A DNA stretch of 64,000 nt from Corynebacterium qintianiae (GTDB taxonomy: Bacteria > Actinomycetota > Actinomycetes > Mycobacteriales > Mycobacteriaceae). Below are positions 31,629 through 43,034 of the stretch, in pieces. Numbering within the stretch: the stretch's first letter is position 1; each line of letters starts with the position of its first letter. The position numbers and the translations under genes are program-made. The notes beneath the pieces are model-generated. The model saw nothing but the letters and a program-made list of their open reading frames with translations. It made no database searches and was not told the origin of the DNA. Where the stretch lies: positions 558,001 through 622,000 of the forward strand of contig NZ_CP064955.1 of the NCBI RefSeq assembly GCF_011038645.2, read 5' to 3'.

Positions 31629-33263
31629 TTAAAGGTCGTCCGCGTCAACGAGCCGGTAGGCGTAACCCTGCTCGGCAAGGAAGCGCTGGCGGCGTGCCGC
31701 GTACTCCGCGTCGAGGGTGTCGCGCGCCACGACGGTGTAGAACAGGGCCCCGCCGCCGTCGGCCTTCGGGCGCAGCAGGCGGCCGAGGCGCTGCGCCTCC
31801 TCCTGGCGCGAACCGAAGGTGCCGGAGACCTGGATGCCCACTGCGGCCTCGGGTAGATCGATGGAGAAGTTCGCCACCTTGGACACCACCAGGGTGCGGA
31901 TCTCACCGCGGCGGAACGCGTCGAAGGCTTCCTCGCGCCGCTTCGTGGAGGTCGTACCGTGCACCAGCGGGGCGCCCGTGCGCGCGGCGATTTCCTCGAG
32001 CTGGTCGACGTACGCGCCGATGATGAGGATCTGCTCTCCCTCGTGGCGTGCGAGAAGCTTGTCGACGACCGCGTTCTTGGCCCCCGACGTCGCCGCCAGG
32101 CGGTAGCGCTCCCGGGTCTCGGCGGTGGCGTAGGCCATACGCTCCTCCCCGGAAAGCTGCGTGCGCACCTCGACGCACTCGGCGGCGGCGATGTAACCGG
32201 CCATCTCGAGCTCTTTCCAGGGGGCGTCGTAACGCTTCGGGCCGATGAGGGAAAACACGTCGTCCTCACGGCCGTCCTCGCGCACGAGCGTAGCTGTCAA
32301 CCCGAGGCGCCGGCGCGACTGCAGATCTGCGGCCATGCGGAAGACAGGCGCGGGGAGGAGGTGAACCTCGTCGTAGATGATCAGCCCCCAGTCGCGCGAA
32401 TCGAAGAGTTCGAGGGCGCGGTATTCACCCTTCGTCTTGCGGGTGACCACCTGGTAGGTCGCGATGGTGACGGGGCGGATCTCCTTGCGCTCGCCGGAGT
32501 ACTCACCGATCTCCTCTGGGGTCAGAGTCGTGCGGCGCAGCAGTTCATCGCGCCACTGCCGCCCGGCGACGGTGTTGGTGACCAGGATTAGCGTCGTGGT
32601 CTTCGCCTGCGCCATCGATGCCGCGCCGACGATTGTCTTGCCGGCGCCGCAGGGCAAAACCACCACGCCGGAGCCGCCCTCCCAGAACGACTCGGCGGCG
32701 TACTGCTGGTAGTCGCGCAGCTCCCAGCCGTCGTGCGTGAGCTCGATCGGGTGGGATTCTCCGTCAACGTAGCCAGCGAGGTCCTCCACGGGCCAGCCGA
32801 TCTTCGTCAGCTCCTGCTTGACGCGGCCCCTCTCGGAAGGGTGGACGGGAACGGTGACATCGTCGATGGCGGCGCCAATCAGCGGCTTGATCGCCTTGTG
32901 CCGGGTGATCTCGGTGAGGATGGCGGCGTCCTCAGCCTCGAGCACGAGCCCGTGCGCGGGGTGGTTGACCAGCCTGATGCGGCCGTAACGGGCCATGGTC
33001 TCGGCGACGTCGACAAGCAGCGGCTGCGGGACGGGGAAGCGCGAAAAGCGCTCAAGCGTATCGACGGCCTGTTCCGCGTCGAACCCGGCAGCGCGCGCGT
33101 TCCACAACGCTAAAGGGGTAATGCGGTAGGTGTGGACGTGCTCCGGCGCTCGTTCCAGCTCGGCAAACGGGGCGAGCGCGGCGCGGGCCTGAGCAGCCTG
33201 CGCGTGGTTGACGTCGAGAAGCACCGTCTTGTCCGACTGGACAATCAGCGGGCCGTCACCCAT
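31629..33263 (-). CDS. xpb: DNA repair helicase XPB
   Basis: A 544-residue superfamily 2 helicase of the bacterial XPB (ERCC3-like) type. An N-terminal damage-recognition-like region (residues 1-170) precedes the helicase core: Walker A LPCGAGKTIVG, motif II LIIYDEVHLLP, motif III GLTATLVRED, and motifs IV-VI in the C-terminal lobe (SKVANFSIDLPEA, GSRQEEAQRLGR). The enzyme unwinds DNA 3' to 5' in repair. The open frame runs further upstream, but MGDGPLIVQSD at 33263 is the plausible start; it overlaps the oxidoreductase stop by 8 nt. Confidence 0.93.
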   Translation of the reverse strand: MGDGPLIVQSDKTVLLDVNHAQAAQARAALAPFAELERAPEHVHTYRITPLALWNARAAGFDAEQAVDTLERFSRFPVPQPLLVDVAETMARYGRIRLVNHPAHGLVLEAEDAAILTEITRHKAIKPLIGAAIDDVTVPVHPSERGRVKQELTKIGWPVEDLAGYVDGESHPIELTHDGWELRDYQQYAAESFWEGGSGVVVLPCGAGKTIVGAASMAQAKTTTLILVTNTVAGRQWRDELLRRTTLTPEEIGEYSGERKEIRPVTIATYQVVTRKTKGEYRALELFDSRDWGLIIYDEVHLLPAPVFRMAADLQSRRRLGLTATLVREDGREDDVFSLIGPKRYDAPWKELEMAGYIAAAECVEVRTQLSGEERMAYATAETRERYRLAATSGAKNAVVDKLLARHEGEQILIIGAYVDQLEEIAARTGAPLVHGTTSTKRREEAFDAFRRGEIRTLVVSKVANFSIDLPEAAVGIQVSGTFGSRQEEAQRLGRLLRPKADGGGALFYTVVARDTLDAEYAARRQRFLAEQGYAYRLVDADDL

Positions 33264-34173
33264 TGGCACGCGCGGCCTCCTCGATGAGGTCCATGTTGAT
33301 CGCCGCGCCGGCGGACACGCCGGAGGCAGCAGAGGAGATGACAATGGCGCCGATATTGGAGACGTTGCCTGCGATCCACACCCCGTCGATGTCCGTCTTA
33401 CCGCCCTCGCCGGTGTCAACGCACTTCACACCGGCGGAGTTGGTCTCTGGACGGCCGCCGAGGGATTCATAGAGCTCCAGGTTGGGTCTCATGAGCGGGG
33501 CGACGACGGCGGCGTCGGCCTTTACTAGCGTTCCATCGGCGAGCTCGACCCCGCGCAGCGCGCCATTTTCCCGCACCGCGCGCGCGGCGGTGGAGCCGGA
33601 AACTACTACGCCAAGGCGTGTCAGCTCCGCACATTCTTCCTCGTCGGGTCGGTGGTCCAACGGGACGACCGTGACGTGGTCCGACAGGTTGCCGAAGAGT
33701 TTCGCCTGGTGGGCCGCGCCCGGATCGGTCGCGATGACGGCGATCTTCTGGCCCCGCACCTCGTAGCCGTGGCAGTAGGGGCAGTGGAGCACGTCGGTGC
33801 CCCAGCCCTCCGCGAGGCCGTCGAGCTCGGGGAGGACGTCGGTCAGGCCGGTGGCGAGCACAATCCGGCGGGCGCGGACCTCCCCGCCGTCGTAAAAGAC
33901 AGTAAAGTCGCCGCGCGTGCCGGTGATGCGGGTGACGGTGGCGTCGACAAGCGCCGCCCCGTAACTTGCCGCCTCCTCGCGGCCCTTGGCCAGCAAGTCG
34001 GCGGGGGAGATCCCCTCGTTGCCGAGCACGTTGTGGGCGTGGGTGGAGAAGCGGTTGCGGGGGGAGGCGGCGTCGACAAGCGCGACCGTGCGCAAGCTGC
34101 GGCCGAGGGTGACCGCGGCGGCGAGACCCGCGGGCCCGCCTCCGACGATGGCTACGTCAATCAATTCGGGCAT
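33256..34173 (-). CDS. FAD/NAD(P)-dependent thioredoxin-reductase-like oxidoreductase
   Basis: A 305-residue class II pyridine nucleotide-disulfide oxidoreductase. The FAD motif GGGPAGLAAAVTLG is at the N terminus, the redox-active pair is CPYC (LHCPYCHGYEV) near residue 135, and the final FAD block is GVWIAGNVSNIGAIVISSAASG. The NADPH half has AVIATDPGAAHQAKL instead of a classic GGGxxA, so the cofactor and partner may differ from true TrxB. It resembles HepR/ferredoxin-reductase-like relatives. Gene overlap suggests co-transcription with xpb. Confidence 0.82.
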   Translation of the reverse strand: MPELIDVAIVGGGPAGLAAAVTLGRSLRTVALVDAASPRNRFSTHAHNVLGNEGISPADLLAKGREEAASYGAALVDATVTRITGTRGDFTVFYDGGEVRARRIVLATGLTDVLPELDGLAEGWGTDVLHCPYCHGYEVRGQKIAVIATDPGAAHQAKLFGNLSDHVTVVPLDHRPDEEECAELTRLGVVVSGSTAARAVRENGALRGVELADGTLVKADAAVVAPLMRPNLELYESLGGRPETNSAGVKCVDTGEGGKTDIDGVWIAGNVSNIGAIVISSAASGVSAGAAINMDLIEEAARANG

Positions 34174-34185
34174 GCACCCACGCTA

Positions 34186-35373
34186 TCAGGCCGTGATCGC
34201 CTGCCTCCACGACATCTTGCGGCCGTTGTTGAGGATGGAGTTGCGGTAGATGCGCGCGGCCACCCAGACCACTGCAGCTGTCGCCGCCGCGGCCAGCGCG
34301 AACGAGCCGAGCAGCTGGGCCAGCGTGAGGTCTCCGGCCGCGTAGGTGATGGGCGCGGTAAAGATTGAGAACGGGGGAATCCAGCTTAGGGCCTGCATCC
34401 ACGCCGCCGAAGTGTTCATCCACCCGAACAGCGGGATGTACATCGAGCCGATGAGGAGGAACAGGATGGGCGCCTGGGTGGACTGGAGATCCTCCGTGCG
34501 CTGCACCATCGATCCGGCAGCGGCGTAGAGCGCGCCGAAGAACAGCATGGCGAGTAACCAGGCCAGCAGCATGATGGGGAGAATGCCCCAGTCGAAATCG
34601 ATGCTCTCGGTCAGGCCGGAGGCGGCCAAAGCTGCCGCGCCAACACCGATGATCAGCGCCGTGAGCGCGAAGCCGAAGATGACGTTGCCGAGGATTTTCC
34701 CGGCGAGGAAATCCATGGGCCGCACGGCGGCGAGGACAAGCTCGACAACGCGCGACGACTTCTCGGCTGTGACGCGGCTACCGATGTTGGCTGCGAACAG
34801 GATAATCGTGAAGACAATCACCATTAGCGCGGCGAACGCCGTGAGCAGTCGCGCGAAGTCGGCCGGGGATCGCTCGCCGCCGTCAGATACATCGACGGTG
34901 GTTACGGCCGTGTCCGGCACCGCGGAGGCGTACTGTTCGGCCGTGATTCCCAGCGTCTCAAGCGCTTGCGAGCTGGCGTATCCGGTCGCGATCCCCTGGA
35001 TCTGGCTTACAGTGCTTATCGACGGCCCCCCGTCCTCCAGCACCTCCCAACCTTGCGGGCCGGCAACGATTGCTGTGTCGACATCGCCGTTGCGCACGAG
35101 CTGTTCGGCCTCGGCGCGGTCGGTGACCTCACGAATGTCGAAGCCGGAGCCTTCGAAAGCGCTCGCTGGGACACCGACGACCGCGACGGGCGTCGCGTCC
35201 GCTGCGTCGTCCTTGTTAACCTGCCACGTAAAGAAGCCGATCATGCCGACCACAGCGACGAGAAGGAGTGCGACGGTGATCCAGATGGATTTTGTGCGGG
35301 CGAGGACCTGGATCTCGCGGGCTGCGGTGGTAGTGATCGTCTGGGTGGACGAGTAGGAGCTGTTGCCTGCCAT
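34186..35373 (-). CDS. ABC-2-type exporter permease (NatB-like)
   Basis: A 395-residue permease. The first membrane segment (IWITVALLLVAVVGMIGFFTW) is followed by an extracellular domain of about 160 residues, then five more segments. The motif ANIGSRVTAEKSSRVVELVLAAVRPMDFLAGKILG is characteristic of the NatB/ABC-2 family. The start at 35373 (MAGNSSYSS) shares one base with the ATPase stop (TAATG). Substrate unknown; NatAB relatives export Na+ or peptides. Confidence 0.9.
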   Translation of the reverse strand: MAGNSSYSSTQTITTTAAREIQVLARTKSIWITVALLLVAVVGMIGFFTWQVNKDDAADATPVAVVGVPASAFEGSGFDIREVTDRAEAEQLVRNGDVDTAIVAGPQGWEVLEDGGPSISTVSQIQGIATGYASSQALETLGITAEQYASAVPDTAVTTVDVSDGGERSPADFARLLTAFAALMVIVFTIILFAANIGSRVTAEKSSRVVELVLAAVRPMDFLAGKILGNVIFGFALTALIIGVGAAALAASGLTESIDFDWGILPIMLLAWLLAMLFFGALYAAAGSMVQRTEDLQSTQAPILFLLIGSMYIPLFGWMNTSAAWMQALSWIPPFSIFTAPITYAAGDLTLAQLLGSFALAAAATAAVVWVAARIYRNSILNNGRKMSWRQAITA

Positions 35374-36260
35374 TACTGCACGGCCTCCTTGAACAGGTCG
35401 GTGAGGTTGGGGACGACGCGGGTGAATTCGTGCACCTCGCCGGCGGCGAGAGCTGCGTGGAGGATGCGCTGGTCCGCACCGGGGTCGCGGTCGGCGACTT
35501 CCAGGACCACGTGGTCTGCGCCATCGTGGACTAGCTCGGTGCCGGCCGGGTACCAGTCCCGGGCGGTGGTGCCCACGCGGTAGCGCAGCGGTCCGCGCTG
35601 GCGCAGCTCGTCGACGCCGCCTTCCGCCACCATGCGGCCGTGGGCGACGATGCCGATCCGGTCGCACAAACGCTGCACCAGGTCGAGCTGGTGGGAGGAG
35701 AAGATTACGGGTACGCCGTTCTCCTTCGCCCGGGAGACCAGCATCCGGCTCATCACATCGACGGCGACGGGGTCGAGGCCGGAAAAAGGCTCGTCGAGGA
35801 TGAGCACGTCGGGATCGTGGATCAGGCTGGCGGCGAGCTGGACGCGCTGCTGGTTGCCTAACGAGAGGTCGTCGAGCTTGTCGTCCAGCCGCTCACCGAG
35901 ACCTAGTTCCTCCAGCAGCTGCGTGCCATTGCGGGTGGCGTTCGCCGCGCTCACCCCGTGGAGTCTGGCCAGGAAGATGAGCTGGTCGAGGATCTTTTCT
36001 TTGCCGTACAGCCCGCGCTCCTCGGGCATGTAACCGATGCGCCGTCGGGTGTCGTCGGTGAGCTGGCGGCCGTCGAAAAGCACCTCACCCTCGTCCGTGG
36101 CCAGGACACCGAGAGCGATGCGCATTGTGGTCGATTTACCTGCGCCGTTCGACCCTACGAAACCGTAGATCTCACCGGGTTGGACGGTGAGGCTCATCCC
36201 GTCGAGCGCCTGGGTCTCCCCGAAGCGTTTGCTGAGGTTTCTGATTTCGAGTGTGATCAT
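35373..36260 (-). CDS. ABC exporter ATPase (NatA-like)
   Basis: A 295-residue ATPase with Walker A GSNGAGKST, a Q-loop variant in GYMPEERGLYGKE, a degenerate signature LSLGNQQRVQLAA, Walker B LILDEPFSGLDP and switch SSHQLD. The E-R-G-L-Y text and the extra C-terminal domain of about 80 residues are typical of NatA. TACCAT lies 7 nt before the ATG and no Shine-Dalgarno sequence is seen, so the gene may be leaderless. It pairs with the permease directly downstream. Confidence 0.92.
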   Translation of the reverse strand: MITLEIRNLSKRFGETQALDGMSLTVQPGEIYGFVGSNGAGKSTTMRIALGVLATDEGEVLFDGRQLTDDTRRRIGYMPEERGLYGKEKILDQLIFLARLHGVSAANATRNGTQLLEELGLGERLDDKLDDLSLGNQQRVQLAASLIHDPDVLILDEPFSGLDPVAVDVMSRMLVSRAKENGVPVIFSSHQLDLVQRLCDRIGIVAHGRMVAEGGVDELRQRGPLRYRVGTTARDWYPAGTELVHDGADHVVLEVADRDPGADQRILHAALAAGEVHEFTRVVPNLTDLFKEAVQ

Positions 36261-36267
36261 GTGCCGG

Positions 36268-36273
36268 ATGGTA
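36268..36273 (-). promoter_or_regulatory. -10 box for leaderless NatA-like gene
   Basis: TACCAT on the minus strand ends 7 nt before the ATG at 36260. No ribosome binding site is seen. Confidence 0.4.
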
Positions 36274-36287
36274 CTACCTGAACGCGG

Positions 36288-38399
36288 TCACGTCAGTTCC
36301 ACTTTGGTCACCCGCGGCAGCGCGATGCGCACGACCCTCTCCGTCGCCTCGTCGAGCGCGTCGACTTGTCCCGCAGTAACAGACAGCGGCAAGACGGTGA
36401 GCTGTTGACCCCGGCCGTTCTTGTCCACGTAACCGATGGTCACATGGCGGCGCGAGCGCGCCGCGGCGTGCAGCGTAGGCAGGAAGTCACCCCCATCGGT
36501 TTCGCTGCCGGCCGTAGAGCGCAGCGCCTGAAGAACAGCATCGACGTGTTCGGGATCTACTGCGCGCTCGCGGGGGATGGTTGAAGGAGTCGGTGCGACC
36601 AGCTGTGGTTCGGGGGCCACGGTCAGCGCTGCACCGGATTCGTCCTCTGCGGCGGGCTGGAAACCGCATGCGCGAAGTAGCGCCATCAACTCCGGCAGCG
36701 GTAGCTGTGAGACGGCGACGGTGGGGCTTAACACCGACAGCTGGGGGATTGCCGCGGCGGCCGACGCGATAAGTGCTTCGTCATCGCTGCGCAGGTAGCT
36801 CAGCGCTGTGCCCGCGCGCAGCGCACCGTGGTGGCGCGCGGCGTCATCGATGGCGAAGGTGATGCCCTGCGGCACCTCGCCGACAGCGTGCGCGCCCAAC
36901 CACGCTTTGAGCTCGGGTCCGGTGCGCCCGGAGTTCAGCGCGCGGCGCACGGAGCTGGCGGTGACGCGGTACACGCTGGCCACGCCGGGGGACTCGAGAT
37001 CGGCGAACGACTCAATCACCGCGGTCATCTCCGGAGTGAGCGGCCCGGGGGCGAGGATAGTCATGTCCGCCTGCGGAATCAGGTAGTCCACTTCGTCCGG
37101 CACGAGGTCACGGGTGGCGGCGACGATGTCCCTGCCCTCGATGAGGGCGGTCAGCGGCGCTGCCGCGGAGTTCTCCGCGAGTGCCCCGACGAGGTGGCCC
37201 TCGCGCACCACGGCGCTGATCAGCTGCGGTGACATACCGGCGGCGAGGATGGGGGAGAAGTGGTGCAGGTCGGCGTCCAGGTCGTCGCGGCTCAGCGGCC
37301 CAGGGGCGAAGAGCTTGACGACGCCCCACCGAGCGCTGCGGATCTCCGGCGCGCGCGTTTCCTCGCTGAGCAGCCTCGCCCCGGAATCGGCGCGCCATGG
37401 GGACGCGAGCCATCCCACCACGAGAACGGCCCACTGCTGCGCGAGCGGCGAGTCCATCCAAGAGAGTCCGTCGCGGGTCGCGGCGAGAGCACCCGTGTCC
37501 TCGCCCACGTCGCCGCGCCCCAGGAGCCCGGCGGACTCGCCCACCGTAACGGTGAGCGAGGGGTCGAAACCGAGGGCCTTGGTCAGAGCGGCGACGGCCC
37601 GCACGCCGACGCTTCCGTCCTTGTTCAGCTCCACCGGTGCGGCGATGAGGTGGGTGAGCAGCTGGCGCATCTGACGCACTGATTCGAGCCCGGCGGCGGT
37701 GGAGGTCGCGTCGATAAGCGATTGCTCGACGGGTTCCGACGGCGGGTGGGGTTCGAGCGGGTAAGTACGCACCGCCGCGCAGCGCAGCATTTCGCGGACC
37801 GGGCGCGGCAGGCGCACGGTGGTGGCGTTCACTCGGGCAAGAAGCCCGCGAGAGATGAGGCGCGGCACAGGCAAGTCCGGGTCGGCGTCGGGGGCGGCGC
37901 CGCGGGTGGTGCCGATGGAACCGGAGGCGGCGAGAGTTTCTAAAACCTGGCGCTCGCGCGGGCTGATGGAAGACAGGGCCTCGGCGAGGTTGTCGGGCGC
38001 GGGATCGAGGATGCGCCAGCCGGACGGAAGCGCGGAGAGTACCCCGGGGGCGACACGCAGCCCGTCGTCGGGGCCGAGGAGCAGTGCGTGGCTGCGCAGC
38101 TTGTTTAGGGGGCCGGCGAGCTGGAAGGGGAGGTTGATACTGCTCAGGGGCACTGGGTCGAGCTCCGCCCCCATGTCACCGAGCGTTTCCAAAAGGGCAA
38201 TGTCAGCGGCCGTGAGGCGCCGCAGGGCACGCGCCACTGAGCCCGGGAGGGTGAGCCGGGTGGCCAGGGAGGCCAGCGACGGGGGAGCGGGAAACGTCGC
38301 GTCCGGCCGGATGCGGATGAGCTCGCGCAACTCCGCGTCGCCCATTTCGGACAGGGCGGAAAGCAGTGTGGAAAGCGGGGTGGATAGCGGGGCAGACAT
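36288..38399 (-). CDS. XPB/Ssl2-like helicase-C-associated protein
   Basis: A 703-residue cytosolic protein without Walker motifs. It resembles the actinobacterial family with an XPB/Ssl2-like helicase conserved C-terminal domain, represented by the mycobacterial gene next to ercc3. The N-terminal winged-helix-like text (LPGSVARALRRLTAADIALLETL) and the C-terminal WYL-like part (VTIGYVDKNGRGQQLTVLPLSV) suggest DNA or ligand binding. Start at 38399 (MSAPLSTPL); TAAACT lies 10 nt upstream. In mycobacteria it adjoins XPB; here three genes intervene. Confidence 0.78.
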   Translation of the reverse strand: MSAPLSTPLSTLLSALSEMGDAELRELIRIRPDATFPAPPSLASLATRLTLPGSVARALRRLTAADIALLETLGDMGAELDPVPLSSINLPFQLAGPLNKLRSHALLLGPDDGLRVAPGVLSALPSGWRILDPAPDNLAEALSSISPRERQVLETLAASGSIGTTRGAAPDADPDLPVPRLISRGLLARVNATTVRLPRPVREMLRCAAVRTYPLEPHPPSEPVEQSLIDATSTAAGLESVRQMRQLLTHLIAAPVELNKDGSVGVRAVAALTKALGFDPSLTVTVGESAGLLGRGDVGEDTGALAATRDGLSWMDSPLAQQWAVLVVGWLASPWRADSGARLLSEETRAPEIRSARWGVVKLFAPGPLSRDDLDADLHHFSPILAAGMSPQLISAVVREGHLVGALAENSAAAPLTALIEGRDIVAATRDLVPDEVDYLIPQADMTILAPGPLTPEMTAVIESFADLESPGVASVYRVTASSVRRALNSGRTGPELKAWLGAHAVGEVPQGITFAIDDAARHHGALRAGTALSYLRSDDEALIASAAAAIPQLSVLSPTVAVSQLPLPELMALLRACGFQPAAEDESGAALTVAPEPQLVAPTPSTIPRERAVDPEHVDAVLQALRSTAGSETDGGDFLPTLHAAARSRRHVTIGYVDKNGRGQQLTVLPLSVTAGQVDALDEATERVVRIALPRVTKVELT

Positions 38400-38451
38400 G
38401 GTGGGGGTGAGTTTACGTGCGTTTCCGTCGCGGACGTGAAAGAATGTGGCC

Positions 38452-38646
38452 ATGGCTTCCAACGTTGACAAGATCGGCCGCGCGAACCCGGCGTGGCCCG
38501 TAGATACCCCTGGTAACGGTCACCCGGTGACGGAGATCTCCTCCAAGCTCGCAGGCGCTTCCAGCCCCTTTGGTGACGAGCTGGTTCTGCCGCGCCCGTA
38601 CGAAGAGATCGGGTACGTACACACGACCACCCGAATCAACCGCTAG
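38452..38646 (+). CDS. Small conserved hypothetical protein
   Basis: A 64-residue soluble protein with no membrane segment. Its text (IGRANPAWPVDTPGNGHPVTEISSKL) looks like a conserved actinobacterial small protein, found divergent from the helicase-C gene in relatives. GTG at 38446 is an alternative start. A strong terminator follows 13 nt after the stop, supporting a real gene. Function unknown. Confidence 0.65.
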   Translation: MASNVDKIGRANPAWPVDTPGNGHPVTEISSKLAGASSPFGDELVLPRPYEEIGYVHTTTRINR

Positions 38647-38658
38647 CTGGAATTTCTG

Positions 38659-38682
38659 CCCCCGCCTGGTGCGGGGGTTTTC
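38659..38682 (+). terminator. Rho-independent terminator
   Basis: CCCCCGC and GCGGGGG form a 7-bp stem with a 5-nt loop, followed by TTTTCT. It ends the small-protein transcript. Confidence 0.88.
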
Positions 38683-38789
38683 TCGGCACAGCCACTCTAG
38701 ACAGCTTGGTACGTAAAGCGTAGACAAAGCGGTGAGGAATCGGGTACGGTCTGGAGCGTTCACATCCACCCCGCACACGGAGGAATTAC

Positions 38790-41010
<2,221 letters not shown>

Positions 41011-41340
41011 GGGCAGAACTCGGCGTGGCCTCAAGAAATTGCTATGCGGTTATACGCCCTCGATCGGGTCTGCGGGCGACTATATCGGTTTATAACGATT
41101 GAGTCACGTAGGTGAAACGAAATGACTTACCACGCGCCACATCTACCCTGGTGGGGTGGGCGCTTCCGCAGCTCAGGAGCCAGCTCCGTCGATCAGGTGA
41201 CTTATGTCACACAACACGCGCTGAGGACATTTTTAGGTGACACGGTTGCAAAGGGCGGTCCACAGGTCTCGCCTCACGAGACCCTCAGGGCGGCTGCGCC
41301 GGAATAGTACAATGGCGGTTCTCGAGAGGAAGGAAGACGC
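41011..41340. other. Intergenic region between rpf and the cold-shock gene
   Basis: About 330 bp without a gene. It is locally A/T-rich near 41080-41100 (GGTTTATAACGATTG), where promoters for the long rpf leader are expected. It contains one strong GlxR-like box (41196-41211) and the ribosome binding site of the cold-shock gene (AGGAAGGAAG, 41327-41336). Confidence 0.6.
41196..41211. promoter_or_regulatory. GlxR (Crp-type) binding site candidate
   Basis: GGTGACTTATGTCACA matches the GlxR consensus TGTGANNTANNTCACA at every fixed position except the first. It lies between the divergent rpf and cold-shock genes, so either or both could respond to cAMP. Confidence 0.65.
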
Positions 41341-41724
41341 ATGCCCGTTGGAAAAGTGAAGTGGTACGACACCGAGAAGGGTTTCGGTTTCGCGTCGAAC
41401 CCCGGCGGCGAAGACGTTTTCGTAGGCAAGAATGTGTTGCCCGAAGGCGTCGAGGAGCTGGTCGCCGGCCAGCGCGTCGAGTTTGATTTCGCCGCAGGCC
41501 GCCGTGGGCCCCAAGCGCTGCGAGTCAAGGTACTGGACAACCCGAAGCGCCGCCCCAGCCACCGCTACAAACCGGAGGAGCTGAACAAGCTGCTCGCGGA
41601 CATGATGACGGTTCTGGAAACCCAGATTCAGCCGGCCCTGGAGGCGGGGCGGTACCCGGAGCGCGCCCACGGCAAGCAGGTTGCTGAAATCCTGCGGGTC
41701 ATGGCGAAGGAGCTCGACGCCTAG
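41341..41724 (+). CDS. Cold-shock-domain protein with C-terminal extension
   Basis: A 127-residue protein. Residues 1-66 are a cold-shock domain with RNP1 (KGFGFAS) and an RNP2-like VFVGKNVL, which bind single-stranded RNA or DNA. The other ~60 residues (HRYKPEELNKLLADMMTVLETQIQ and on) form a helical extension seen in the actinobacterial CspB-like branch. In C. glutamicum a csp gene also follows rpf. Its TAG overlaps the convergent stop codon as CTAG. Confidence 0.9.
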   Translation: MPVGKVKWYDTEKGFGFASNPGGEDVFVGKNVLPEGVEELVAGQRVEFDFAAGRRGPQALRVKVLDNPKRRPSHRYKPEELNKLLADMMTVLETQIQPALEAGRYPERAHGKQVAEILRVMAKELDA

Positions 41725-42215
41725 GAAGCGACGTCGAACCCGACCGACCACGTCGCGATGACCGGGATCTCCTGACCACTGTCATTCGTGTCCACGGCCA
41801 AGGCGGAAACCTCCGCCACGACAAGCTGGGCGCCGTCCTTCACCGCGGGAACTGTGCCGTCCGTCGCCTCGCCCGACTGGAATATTTGTTCCTCGTTGGC
41901 GGACGGGTCGTCGTAAATGCTCAGCAGCCGCCAGCTCGTCGACGCCAAGTCCTTCGGCACGGCAACCGTGACGTCCACGGAGGTGTCGAGCGGCATGGTG
42001 GGGGGCTCGCCACCGTCGCACTCGGCGTCGAGCTCGCAAATGGTGTACGGCTCAACCTCGAGCGTGTTCTCCCCGCTGCTGACGCTCACTTGCATCTCGC
42101 GGACGGGCTCGGCGGGCTTGTTCCGCTGCCACTGGGCCACGAGGTAAAAACCGCCGACGAGCACAACTGCGCCGACAATCAGGACGGTGAGAAGCTGCCA
42201 CGGCTTAACCTTCAT
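41721..42215 (-). CDS. Membrane-anchored conserved protein (DUF2771-like)
   Basis: A 164-residue protein with one N-terminal membrane anchor (LLTVLIVGAVVLVGGFYLVAQW) and an extracellular beta-rich domain containing a Cys pair (YTICELDAECDG). This layout matches the corynebacterial DUF2771 family, function unknown. The open frame runs upstream, but MKVKPWQLL at 42215 is the natural start. Neighbours on the same strand suggest co-expression with the glutaminyl cyclase. Confidence 0.75.
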   Translation of the reverse strand: MKVKPWQLLTVLIVGAVVLVGGFYLVAQWQRNKPAEPVREMQVSVSSGENTLEVEPYTICELDAECDGGEPPTMPLDTSVDVTVAVPKDLASTSWRLLSIYDDPSANEEQIFQSGEATDGTVPAVKDGAQLVVAEVSALAVDTNDSGQEIPVIATWSVGFDVAS

Positions 42216-42235
42216 GGGTGACAAGCCTACTGAGG

Positions 42236-43015
42236 CTAACGGGCCGGCTCGAAGGTGACCCGGTACAGGTCGGGCCAACGCTTGCCGGAGAGGTAGAACT
42301 CATCGGTGCCGGGGATGTGGGCAATGCCGTTGAGCACGTTGTTCGGGTCCGGCGCAGCGTTGTTGGGCAGGGACGAGGCATCGATGACTGCGGTGACTTC
42401 GCCGGTGGAGGCGTCGATACGCATGATGTCGGTGGTGAGGAACACGTTGGCGTAAATGTCACCACCCACGCACTCGAGCTCGTTGAGGTGCTGCACTGGC
42501 TGGCCGTCGAGGGTGACGGTGAAACGCTCACGCTCAGCGAAACTGGCGGGGTCCATGCGCCGCAGCTGCGAGGTGCCGTCTGAGAGAATCACCTCACCCT
42601 GCCGCGAGCACACTCCCCATCCCTCGCCCGCGTACGTGGTGCGGCCGAGCTCCTCCAGCGTCCCGGCGTCGCGCCTCATCGCCACCCCGTCTTGCCAGGT
42701 GAGCTGCCAGAGGTCGTCACCGGCGCGGGTGAGACCCTCGCCGAAGAATGCAGGATCGATCTGTTCGCTCGCGATCTCCTCGCCCTCGGGGGTGGCGCGG
42801 TACACGCGCGACTCGCCGACCTGCCCGGTCCCGATGTACAAGGTGCCGTCCTGCGCCACCTCAAGGCCCTGCGTGAAGCTCTCCGTGTTGAAGTCGTAAC
42901 GCTGTTGCACAACCGGGACGAGCCGCTCGACCTGGTCTTGCGCCCCACAGGACACGAGCGCGGAGGACAGCGCGGTCGTCGCGAGCGGCACGGCACAGAG
43001 AAGGTAACGAGGCAT
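42236..43015 (-). CDS. Glutaminyl-peptide cyclotransferase (plant-type beta-propeller)
   Basis: A 259-residue exported lipoprotein. The signal ends in the lipobox ALVSCG. The rest is the five-bladed propeller of plant-type glutaminyl cyclase: FTQGLEVAQDGTLYIGTGQ, LTRAGDDLWQLTWQDG, GWGVCSRQGEVILSDG, LNELECVGGDIYANVFLTTDIMRID and VLNGIAHIPGTDEFYLSGKRWP. It would convert N-terminal Gln of secreted proteins to pyroglutamate. The start at 43015 lies 7 nt after TATTAT, so it is likely leaderless. Confidence 0.9.
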   Translation of the reverse strand: MPRYLLCAVPLATTALSSALVSCGAQDQVERLVPVVQQRYDFNTESFTQGLEVAQDGTLYIGTGQVGESRVYRATPEGEEIASEQIDPAFFGEGLTRAGDDLWQLTWQDGVAMRRDAGTLEELGRTTYAGEGWGVCSRQGEVILSDGTSQLRRMDPASFAERERFTVTLDGQPVQHLNELECVGGDIYANVFLTTDIMRIDASTGEVTAVIDASSLPNNAAPDPNNVLNGIAHIPGTDEFYLSGKRWPDLYRVTFEPAR

Positions 43016-43021
43016 GGCCTC

Positions 43022-43028
43022 TATAATA
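43022..43028. promoter_or_regulatory. Shared -10 element of two divergent leaderless genes
   Basis: TATAATA. Read on plus, TATAAT (43022-43027) ends 7 nt before the GTG at 43035. Read on minus, TATTAT (43028-43023) ends 7 nt before the ATG at 43015. The two start codons are only 19 bp apart, so neither gene can have a usable 5' UTR. Confidence 0.7.
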
Positions 43029-43034
43029 AGCACC

